Positions 1 through 5,689 of a DNA stretch of 7,372 bases are shown here, in pieces. This DNA is from Caldifarciminota bacterium (lineage in GTDB: Bacteria; Hydrothermota; Tepidihabitantia; Tepidihabitantales; Tepidihabitantaceae). The position numbers and the translations under genes were made by a program. The stretch's first letter is position 1, and each line of letters opens with the position of its first letter. The notes beneath the pieces were generated by a model. That model saw only the letters and a list, made by a program, of their open reading frames with translations. It ran no database searches and was not told the DNA's origin. The stretch is taken from the NCBI GenBank assembly GCA_016935295.1, contig JAFGRF010000355.1:1-7372 (forward strand), read 5' to 3'.

Positions 1-187
1 GGACCCGGTCATCTCCGGCGAGGCGCTCTACTACCTGGCCGTCGCTCCGGAACTGGCCGAGGTCAGTGGACGCTTCTTCCATCTCACCATCGACGAGAAA
101 CCCGCGGCCCACGCCCTGGACCGGGAAATGGGACGACGAGTCTGGGACTTGAGTCTGCGGATGACCGGGCTCGGTCCCGTTTCCTGA
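1..187 (+). CDS. Short-chain dehydrogenase/reductase (SDR), C-terminal fragment
   Basis: Partial gene: the window opens inside it. The reading frame starts at base 2, gives 61 residues and ends at TGA 185-187. Early in the fragment is ALYYLAVAPELAEVSGRFF, which matches the SDR C-terminal pattern of a helix with YLA..PE followed by [VS]SG.[YF]F. A run of charged residues with KP follows, then a closing segment with W.LS..MTGL. That ending is characteristic of retinol-dehydrogenase or WW-domain-oxidoreductase-like classical SDRs, which are NAD(P)-dependent alcohol/ketone oxidoreductases. The cofactor motif (TGxxxGxG) and the YxxxK catalytic pair would lie upstream of the window and cannot be checked. 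The gene converges on the leftward fusion oxidoreductase with only 17 bp between the two stop codons. The substrate is unknown. A lipid or isoprenoid alcohol is only suggested by the family and the neighbours. Confidence 0.82.
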   Translation, partial: DPVISGEALYYLAVAPELAEVSGRFFHLTIDEKPAAHALDREMGRRVWDLSLRMTGLGPVS

Positions 188-204
188 GAGTCGCGGCCCG
201 GCCG

Positions 205-2631
205 CTACCTCGCCGCGTCCGGCAGGCGGGCTACGAACATCGCCGCGTTGCGGCCATCGGCCACGGCCTCGACGGCGCTGCACGCGCCACGTACGACCGA
301 ACCGCATGCAAACATCCTGTCCTTCACCTTCAACCCATCGCCGGCGGGATCGAAGCCCGAGACGAGAGTCGTTGCCTCCCTCCCGGCCGCGATGACCAAC
401 GCGTCCAGGGATTGCGGCAGTTCCGCGAGGTCGGCGACACCCGCGTTGCCCGAGAACACGATGCCGGCCCGGATCACGCCGCTGATATCGCGCGTCCGAG
501 CGTCCCTGGGCAGTGCGGCCGGGTCGAGGTCGAGCAGGCTGCCGCCTGGTTCAGGACGAGCATCGCGAAGCGTGACCTTCCATCCGGCCCGGGCAAGGAA
601 GTATGCGCAGCTCAACCCCGCCGGACCGGCACCAACTACCGCCGCTTGCCGTGGTGTCGATTCGGGCGTATCTCCTGGCCAACCGCGCTCGGCCGCCTCG
701 CGGCAGACCCACGCTTCGAGTTCGGCAATCCGCACCGGCCCGTCGGCAAAGCTCTTGCGCAGGCAGCGACGTTCGCAGGTCGGGTTCGGACGGCAGAGGT
801 GAGCGCAGACCTCGGCCAGCGGATTGGTCTGACGGAGAGCCCGCGCCGCGCCCGCGAAGTTGCCGGCCTCGATGCGGCGCATCACGTTGCGCATGTCGTT
901 CCCGGCCGGGCAGGCGCGCGTGCAGCCCGGCGCCTCGCAGTACTGGCACTCGCGCGCGAGCCGCCCTACCCGCGGCGGGTCGAGCGATTCGTCGGGCGCA
1001 GGCAACGGGTCGAGCGGCTTGCCTCTGACGATGTGGACCCGTTGGCGCTCAAACGCGCGGCGGCCGTACTCTGCCAGCCCGGCCGCGCGCAGGACGAGGT
1101 TGGCAGCGCCGATGCCCGATACCGTGACTGCGGGCGTGCCCATGCCCATCACCGTCGAGTCCCCGCAGAGGAAGAGGTTGGGCCAGTCGCTCTGCGCGTG
1201 CAGGCGTCTCATCAACTGCTGGCCGATTGCCTGTCGCGGTCCACCGACCGCGCCGCCGTTCTTCAGAGTGTAGCGCTCGATGGTGGCGGGCGTGCCGGCT
1301 TCGAGCACCAGGATGTTCTTGCGCAGGCTTGGGAACCGGGTTTCAATCTGGTCGAGCGTTCGCTCCACGGCCGCCGCCTTGCGTTCGCGGTAGGTACTGC
1401 TTCGGTACGCCTTGCTCCATGGGCTCGGCCAAGGCTTGGGTGAAGGGGCAATGGTCGTGATGACGTGCGTGCCGGGTGGGCAGATAGACGGGTCGTCGAG
1501 CGAGGATATGTAGAGCGTCAGGTCTCCCGGGTTCACGCCCTTGATGTCGGCGATTAGCATCTCGACCGGCAGGGTGCCCGGCGGAATCGCCTCAGCCTTT
1601 ACTCCGATGTAGAGCACGAGGCTGGCATAGGTCGGGACCAGACCTTTCGCCCTCTCGGCGCGACCCGGCTTCTGGAACTCAGGCCGGATGAGCTTGCCGT
1701 AGAGGTTCCAGACGGTTACGCCGGCCACAGTCGCGCCGGCGTGAATGACGGTACCGTCTTCAAGCCGCACGCCGGTGGCAGCGCCGTTCTCGATGAGTAT
1801 CTCGTCTACGCGCCGGCCGTAGAGCGCCTGCCCGCCTGCATCCTCGAGCGCTTTCTCCAGCGTCGATGAGTAGACCTGGGGCGAGCGGGCCGGGTAGTAC
1901 GCACCGCCGACATGGTTGTCCACGAACATCGTCGCCGCGAGTATGGCCGGGGTCTCGGCCGCGGTGCAGTAGACGTATACCGAGCAGAGCTTGTCGAAGA
2001 ACGCCATCAACTCCGGGTCTTTGACGAACCGGCGCAGCACCTTTTCGGCCGGCAGCGACAGCATCCGGAGCGAGGCGAGCATCGCTGCCGGGTGGCGCAG
2101 CAGCTTCTTCAGGTTCTCCTGCGGCGGAATCTCGGTCGGCGGCACCACCATCTGCTGGCTGGCGATGACGTTGGTGTAGAGCTTGTGCAGGTAGGAGTAG
2201 AGCCCGCGTACTTCGTCCGCCTGCTTCGGGAACGCAGCGCAGAGCTCGGCGACGAAGCGGTCATAGTCGGGCCAGAAGACAATTGGCCTGCCGTTGAAGT
2301 GCATCCTGAGCAGGGCTTCGTGCTCGATGACGTCGACGTCGGCCTCGAGTTCGTTCATCAGGAACCTGTGCGGGTTGACTCCGCGCTCGCCGAACCCGTA
2401 CATCAGGGCGGTGCCGGTGTCAAAGGAGAAGCCCTTGCGCCGGAGCGTAGTACACATCCCGCCCGGCAGGTAGTGGTGCTCAATGAGCAAGGTCGACAGG
2501 CCGTGCCTGGCGACCAGTGCGGCCGCGGTCAGGCTCGAGAGGCCGGAGCCGACGACTACAACGTCGTAGCGGTCCCGGATTACCCCTTCCGCGAGCAGCC
2601 TAATTCCTCGTTCCTTTCGCGAGTGCGCCAA
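205..2631 (-). CDS. Fusion of CrtI-like FAD oxidoreductase with DPYD/GltD-type [4Fe-4S] and second FAD-type domain
   Basis: This 808-residue protein has two parts. Residues about 20-520 are a phytoene desaturase/carotenoid isomerase-like flavoprotein: dinucleotide fold VVVVGSGLSSLTAA (24-37), LPGG (55-58), FDTG (70-73), and a C-terminal FAD motif with NLFLCGD (485-491) and GTPAVTVSGIGAA. Residues about 556-650 form an iron-sulfur module like domain I of dihydropyrimidine dehydrogenase or the start of GltD. Its cysteines are 562, 565, 570, 574 and 609, 613, 619, 623. GPVRIAELE follows, with Glu639 where DPYD has a Gln ligand and GltD a Glu. Residues 663-697 are a second dinucleotide fold (GAGPAGL...PEPGG), and the protein ends with VVRGACSAVEAVADGRNAA, the usual GltD-type ending. 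The NAD(P)H-binding subdomain normally inserted between these parts appears to be missing, and the usual GD is G777-S778. Family knowledge predicts desaturation, isomerisation or saturation of a polyprenoid; the real substrate is unknown. The start used is TTG at 2631, overlapping the upstream gene by 32 bp. A CTG at 2598, with GAGG seven bases ahead, is an alternative that leaves the fold intact. Confidence 0.88.
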   Translation of the reverse strand: MAHSRKERGIRLLAEGVIRDRYDVVVVGSGLSSLTAAALVARHGLSTLLIEHHYLPGGMCTTLRRKGFSFDTGTALMYGFGERGVNPHRFLMNELEADVDVIEHEALLRMHFNGRPIVFWPDYDRFVAELCAAFPKQADEVRGLYSYLHKLYTNVIASQQMVVPPTEIPPQENLKKLLRHPAAMLASLRMLSLPAEKVLRRFVKDPELMAFFDKLCSVYVYCTAAETPAILAATMFVDNHVGGAYYPARSPQVYSSTLEKALEDAGGQALYGRRVDEILIENGAATGVRLEDGTVIHAGATVAGVTVWNLYGKLIRPEFQKPGRAERAKGLVPTYASLVLYIGVKAEAIPPGTLPVEMLIADIKGVNPGDLTLYISSLDDPSICPPGTHVITTIAPSPKPWPSPWSKAYRSSTYRERKAAAVERTLDQIETRFPSLRKNILVLEAGTPATIERYTLKNGGAVGGPRQAIGQQLMRRLHAQSDWPNLFLCGDSTVMGMGTPAVTVSGIGAANLVLRAAGLAEYGRRAFERQRVHIVRGKPLDPLPAPDESLDPPRVGRLARECQYCEAPGCTRACPAGNDMRNVMRRIEAGNFAGAARALRQTNPLAEVCAHLCRPNPTCERRCLRKSFADGPVRIAELEAWVCREAAERGWPGDTPESTPRQAAVVGAGPAGLSCAYFLARAGWKVTLRDARPEPGGSLLDLDPAALPRDARTRDISGVIRAGIVFSGNAGVADLAELPQSLDALVIAAGREATTLVSGFDPAGDGLKVKDRMFACGSVVRGACSAVEAVADGRNAAMFVARLPDAAR

Positions 2632-4222
2632 CGATGCGATCCGCGGCCAGCTTTCCGGTCAGGATGGATACGGGCAGACCCGAAGGACTGAAAGTCCACT
2701 GGCCGGCCTGGTAGACATCCGGTACCGGCGTCAGCACCGACTTCGCTATCTGCGGCAGGCTGCTGACCGTCGGTATCGGGCGGTTCGTGAATGCCCAGCC
2801 GGTGATCGCACCGTCTGAGTTACCCGTGATCCGCTCAAGCGTAAGCGGCGTTGAATTGAACCGGTCGATGACTGCCGCCTTGAGACCGGGATAGATGCCT
2901 GCGTCCAGCACTTCGATGATGCCATCCGACATCAGGGTCCGGAACTCATCGCACCAGCCCAGCGTCTGGATGTGCCGGACCAGCGCGTAGTCAAACAGCA
3001 GGCTGACGATGAGCCCGGTCTTGCCATCGGGCGCAAGGCTGCTGTCCCGCAGTACGGGGATAGAGATCTCGTAGGTCGTGAGCGAGAGCAGCTTCCTGAG
3101 CCAGGCTTCGATACAAGACCTCTCGTCCGTGAAACCACCACCGCCGCGTAGCTCTGCGAGGTCGGCGCCTGACTGACCGGCCGCGCTCGGCGTATAGAAG
3201 AAGTGGGCGCTGGCTGTCTTGGCGAAGTGAGACTTGTCCAGATTCACGGTGACATAGACAGTGAAGACCGAATCCCCGCCGACCTTGTCCTTGAGTTCCT
3301 TCTGTTTCGCCCGGACGCGGGCAGTAGTTTTGCTGTCGCTGACCGATGCCAGATCGACTGAGCGATACAGCGCCTTCTGGTCCGCTGCCCAGACCAGCTT
3401 GCGATAGTGACAAGGCTGTCCCTTTGAATCAACCGCCAGGTTCCTCCCCGGTTCCAGTTTCACGACAGCGGTTTCGGTGTCTATCGCACCGCCGTGGGCA
3501 AGTACATAACCTTCTACTGCCCGGGCCAGAGTCCCGGTTCCGCCTCTGGGGTAACGGTAGTCGAGGTAGAGGCTGAAGTAGCTCAGGGCGAAGAACGCCG
3601 GCGTTTCGCGGAAGAAGTGCTGGGCGATGATGTCGGCTAGGGCCCGGTTCTGAGTGAGTCCGGAAAGGTGTTCGTACACGGGCCGCTTCAGCTTTGCGAC
3701 TTTCGGCATGGTCAGCATGTAGCGCAGCAGCCAGGGCAGTATGGTTCCGAATACGTAGCCCGGGTTGTTCCTGAGGTCAAGGAAGAGGGGATTGTCGATG
3801 CCGTAGAGCACGTCCATGTAGCCCATGACTCTCTCGACCTCGGACATGATTCGGGCGATGTCTTCTCCCGAGGTCGGGAAGTGTCTTTCGAGGAGTCCCC
3901 TGTAGGCGCGCAGGTCCTCCTTTGCGCACACCCGGGCGACATCCCGGCCGATGCCGATGGAAACCGCGCTCGGTATGAACTCGACGTCCAACCCCAACTG
4001 ACGGAGCATCGGCAGCACGATTCCCGAGTTCTCAATGGCCCTGATGCCGCCATCGAAAGTGAACCCGTCGTGCTCAAACGAATTCACCAGACCCCCGGTC
4101 TTCTTCTCCTTCTCGCAGAGGCGTACCTTGAGACCGGCCCTCGCAAGATAGGCGGCGGCGGTGAGCCCGGCCATTCCTCCGCCGACAACCAGCACGTCGC
4201 AGCCGCGGGGGTCTTTCGTCAT
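2600..4222 (-). CDS. Phytoene desaturase/carotenoid isomerase-like FAD-dependent oxidoreductase
   Basis: This is a 540-residue flavoprotein of the CrtI/CrtN/CRTISO superfamily. An N-terminal FAD fold has GGGMAGL at residues 14-20, an acidic residue ending the second strand (CEKE), KTGG (41-44) and FDGG (56-59). A mid-protein substrate-domain motif, YPRGGTGTLARAVEGYV, sits at 224-240. The C-terminal FAD signature is VYQAGQWTFSPSGLP (503-517) followed by a helix that begins SILTGKLAADRI. In this branch GQW replaces the more usual GD. Such enzymes oxidise, isomerise or reduce conjugated polyprenoid chains at the membrane. The sequence alone does not say which activity is present, and many relatives are annotated only as NAD(P)/FAD-dependent oxidoreductases. 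The ATG at 4222 is chosen because it sits 13 codons before the glycine-rich loop and an in-frame TGA lies three codons upstream. There is no strong ribosome-binding site. It is the first gene of a leftward pair, and its last 32 bp overlap the annotated start of the fusion gene, which implies co-transcription and possibly translational coupling. Confidence 0.88.
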   Translation of the reverse strand: MTKDPRGCDVLVVGGGMAGLTAAAYLARAGLKVRLCEKEKKTGGLVNSFEHDGFTFDGGIRAIENSGIVLPMLRQLGLDVEFIPSAVSIGIGRDVARVCAKEDLRAYRGLLERHFPTSGEDIARIMSEVERVMGYMDVLYGIDNPLFLDLRNNPGYVFGTILPWLLRYMLTMPKVAKLKRPVYEHLSGLTQNRALADIIAQHFFRETPAFFALSYFSLYLDYRYPRGGTGTLARAVEGYVLAHGGAIDTETAVVKLEPGRNLAVDSKGQPCHYRKLVWAADQKALYRSVDLASVSDSKTTARVRAKQKELKDKVGGDSVFTVYVTVNLDKSHFAKTASAHFFYTPSAAGQSGADLAELRGGGGFTDERSCIEAWLRKLLSLTTYEISIPVLRDSSLAPDGKTGLIVSLLFDYALVRHIQTLGWCDEFRTLMSDGIIEVLDAGIYPGLKAAVIDRFNSTPLTLERITGNSDGAITGWAFTNRPIPTVSSLPQIAKSVLTPVPDVYQAGQWTFSPSGLPVSILTGKLAADRIVGALAKGTRN

Positions 4223-4258
4223 TTCAGGTCAGTTGGGCGGCTAGTTTGCACTGCCCCG

Positions 4259-4286
4259 GACATATTCTGTACTGACATGCCGTCAA
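4259..4286 (-). promoter_or_regulatory. Putative leftward promoter for the two FAD oxidoreductases
   Basis: Read on the minus strand, TTGACG (4286-4281) matches five of six bases of the sigma-70 -35 consensus. After 16 bases comes TATGTC (4264-4259), a poor -10 that keeps only the first three consensus bases. Transcription from it would begin near 4252 and leave a leader of about 30 nt before the ATG at 4222. The -10 match is weak, so this is a tentative call. Confidence 0.35.
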
Positions 4287-4299
4287 AGGCCATGGCCTT
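4286..4299. promoter_or_regulatory. Perfect 14-bp palindrome, candidate operator
   Basis: AAGGCCATGGCCTT is its own reverse complement with no mismatch. It touches the -35 element of the putative leftward promoter and lies about 80 bp upstream of the rightward -35. A dimeric repressor bound here could block the leftward promoter. With no spacer and a GGCC core, it could also be a chance palindrome in GC-rich DNA. Confidence 0.3.
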
Positions 4300-4378
4300 G
4301 GTCGCACGCGTGAGTGTAGTTAGAGCCGCCGTTCGTGTCAAAAGTGTGCCGGCCGCAGTTGGCCGACGCGTGCCGAAC

Positions 4379-4406
4379 TTGGCGCGGCCCGCGGTTCTGG
4401 TAGAAT
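4379..4406 (+). promoter_or_regulatory. Putative rightward promoter giving a leaderless transcript
   Basis: TTGGCG at 4379-4384 and TAGAAT at 4401-4406 are separated by 16 bases and fit sigma-70 type -35 and -10 elements; TAGAAT matches five of six consensus bases. The -10 ends only seven bases before the ATG at 4414, so transcription would start at or within a base or two of the start codon. The seven bases between (TGCCGCC) contain no Shine-Dalgarno sequence, which agrees with a leaderless mRNA. Confidence 0.5.
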
Positions 4407-4413
4407 TGCCGCC

Positions 4414-5118
4414 ATGAACTGGGTTCTGCTGTTGCTGGCATTTGCATCAAACGGAGAGGGTACGGTCATCGACCGCGTGTTCGACCGGCTGGCAGAGAAG
4501 GACCGCAGGATCGCCGGGGTGAGCTATTTTGCGGTCTACCGGTACGAGGAGCAAGACCTGAAGACCGGAAAGGCCGGAGTGCTGGGCTGTACTAGGCGGG
4601 TGACATGGGAACGCGGAGGCAGGCGGCAGGAGCACGAGTTCCTCACGGTCAGCTCGAACGGGCGGGAACTGGCCGGCCGCGAGCGCGAGCGGGGAATCGC
4701 GGACCTGCGGCGCAAGGGACTGATGGCGACCGACTCGCGGATGCCGTTCTTCACTGACACGCGGGAGGACTACGACTACGAGGTCATTGCGTCGGGCACC
4801 TGTCACGGCCGCGATGTCTGGATTGTCGGATTCGAGCCACGGTCTCCGTCAGGCAGGACCGTGCGGGGACGGGCCTGGGTACTCAAGGACAGCTTCGACG
4901 TGGTGCGGATGAGCTTCCTGCCCGCGCGCCTCCCCTTTGTCGTCACTGACGCGAGCATGGTGCTTGACTACGGGCTGGCGGACGGAATCTGGGTGCCGGT
5001 ACGATTCGACATGAGCATGGATCTGATGCTGAAAGTCCTCGTTGAGCTGATGCGCCGCCGCATCGTCATCGAGGACCTGTACAGCGACCACGTGTTCAGC
5101 CTCGACGCGGGAGAATAG
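4414..5118 (+). CDS. Secreted LolA/outer-membrane lipoprotein-sorting-fold-like protein
   Basis: This 234-residue protein starts with a short hydrophobic segment, WVLLLLAFA (residues 3-11), that looks like a signal peptide with possible cleavage after LAFA. The N-region has no Lys or Arg, which is atypical, and there is no lipobox cysteine. The mature part alternates charged and hydrophobic residues as in antiparallel beta-sheet. The stretches VWIVGFEPRSPSGRTVRGRAWV (given here only to mark residues 135-156), then FDVVRMSF and LDYGLADGIWVPVRFDM, resemble the strand order of LolA/LppX/LolB-fold proteins: a 'modified x-strand', a 'fixed by conversion' strand, then Y..D..W.P. Such proteins bind lipids or acyl chains in a half-barrel outside the cytoplasm. 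The call rests on pattern only. Being first in a unit with an acyltransferase and a glycosyltransferase fits a role in carrying or sensing the lipid product. The ATG follows a leaderless-type promoter, and the stop is 2 bp before plsY. Confidence 0.6.
   Translation: MNWVLLLLAFASNGEGTVIDRVFDRLAEKDRRIAGVSYFAVYRYEEQDLKTGKAGVLGCTRRVTWERGGRRQEHEFLTVSSNGRELAGRERERGIADLRRKGLMATDSRMPFFTDTREDYDYEVIASGTCHGRDVWIVGFEPRSPSGRTVRGRAWVLKDSFDVVRMSFLPARLPFVVTDASMVLDYGLADGIWVPVRFDMSMDLMLKVLVELMRRRIVIEDLYSDHVFSLDAGE
5109..5113 (+). promoter_or_regulatory. Ribosome-binding site deciding the GTG start of the PlsY-like gene
   Basis: GGGAG at 5109-5113 lies seven bases before GTG 5121, inside the last codons of the upstream gene. 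This supports the GTG start over the in-frame ATG at 5136 and implies translational coupling across the stop at 5116-5118. Confidence 0.5.
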
Positions 5119-5120
5119 CG

Positions 5121-5687
5121 GTGGCTTTGCGCGCCATGCTGATGGCCGCTGTCGGGTTGGTGTCCGGTTCTCTGATGTTCTCAACTTGGCTGGCGCGGCT
5201 GGCCGGCGCAGACGTCCGACGGGTCGGGGACGGCAATCCGGGTGCGGTTAACGCCTTCAAAGCCGCGGGACCGGTTGTCGGCAGCCTGGCGCTGCTGCTT
5301 GACTTCCTCAAAGGCTGGCTGCCCGTGGCCGCCGCCTACTGGTTGCTGGGCATCCGCGGCTGGTGGCTGGCTGCGGTCATTGTCGCACCCGTGCTCGGGC
5401 ACGCCTTCTCGCCGTTCCTCCGGTTCCACGGCGGCAAAGCGATCACCGTGACCTTCGGAGTCTGGTCCGGCGTGACCTTGTGGGAGGCGCCATGCATGCT
5501 TGGTGGCGTGCTCGCCCTGTGCAAGCTGGTCTTCCGGCTCCGTGATGACTGGAGCACGCTGGTCGCTCTCGCGTTGCTGGTCGCGTACCTGCTTTGGCGA
5601 CATCCCGAACCGGCGCTGGTTGCAGCCTGGGCGGCGAATACGGCGATCGTCGCCGCCAAGCACCTCAAGCTTCGATCTGCGTCGTAG
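5121..5687 (+). CDS. plsY: PlsY-family glycerol-3-phosphate acyltransferase, divergent branch
   Basis: This is a 188-residue integral membrane protein of the PlsY family, which transfers acyl groups from acyl-phosphate to sn-glycerol-3-phosphate in the first step of phospholipid synthesis. The three cytoplasmic-loop motifs are visible: SGSLMFSTWLAR (15-26) with GADVRRVGDGNPGAVNAFK (29-47), LLDFLKGWLPV (59-69), and VLGHAFSPFLRFHGGKAITV (91-110). Hydrophobic stretches at about 5-27, 52-62, 66-93, 108-136 and 145-180 give roughly five membrane segments. Two features depart from the canonical enzyme: GDGNPGAVN replaces GSGNxGATN, and GGKA replaces GGKG in the acyl-phosphate loop. I recall both changes as typical of a PlsY branch found beside glycosyltransferases in Chloroflexi-like bacteria, so the substrate may not be glycerol-3-phosphate. 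No PlsX is seen in the window. The GTG start is supported by GGGAG seven bases upstream. It lies 2 bp after the previous stop and 2 bp before the next ATG. Confidence 0.85.
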   Translation: MALRAMLMAAVGLVSGSLMFSTWLARLAGADVRRVGDGNPGAVNAFKAAGPVVGSLALLLDFLKGWLPVAAAYWLLGIRGWWLAAVIVAPVLGHAFSPFLRFHGGKAITVTFGVWSGVTLWEAPCMLGGVLALCKLVFRLRDDWSTLVALALLVAYLLWRHPEPALVAAWAANTAIVAAKHLKLRSAS

Positions 5688-5689
5688 GT

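Larger units (their letters stand above)
4223..4413. promoter_or_regulatory. Divergent intergenic control region
   Basis: These 191 bp separate the start codons of the leftward oxidoreductase pair and the rightward lipoprotein-sorting-like/plsY/glycosyltransferase unit. All five genes could therefore be controlled from here. The region contains a promoter-like signal on each strand, a perfect 14-bp palindrome and a weaker interrupted repeat (CGGCC, six bases, GGCCG at 4350-4365). No coding frame in it is convincing. The regulator is not in the window, and I do not recognise the palindrome as the site of a named regulator family. Confidence 0.6.

Noticed and set aside
193..205. GCGGCC-C-GGCCGC inverted repeat between the SDR and fusion-gene stops as a terminator
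   Set aside because: With a realistic three-base loop the stem is only five pairs and no T-tract follows on either strand. It is expected by chance at this GC content.
248..2691. Long rightward open frames (248-802, 412-1443, 1912-2691) across the fusion gene
   Set aside because: They are antisense shadows in GC-rich DNA. Their translations are Arg/Ala/Gly-rich with no family motifs, while the leftward frame has clear FAD and Fe-S signatures over its whole length.
4350..4365. CGGCC...GGCCG interrupted repeat in the divergent region as a second operator
   Set aside because: Five-base arms made only of G and C are common by chance here, and nothing ties them to either promoter.
3668..4417. 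Rightward open frame of about 249 codons running into the divergent region
   Set aside because: It is antisense to the 540-aa oxidoreductase, carries no recognisable motif, and crosses the control region into the start of the next real gene.
5594..5689. Extended start of the glycosyltransferase at ATG 5594
   Set aside because: It would overlap plsY by 94 bp and add low-complexity residues. ATG 5690, two bases after the plsY stop, gives a normal N-terminal membrane anchor.
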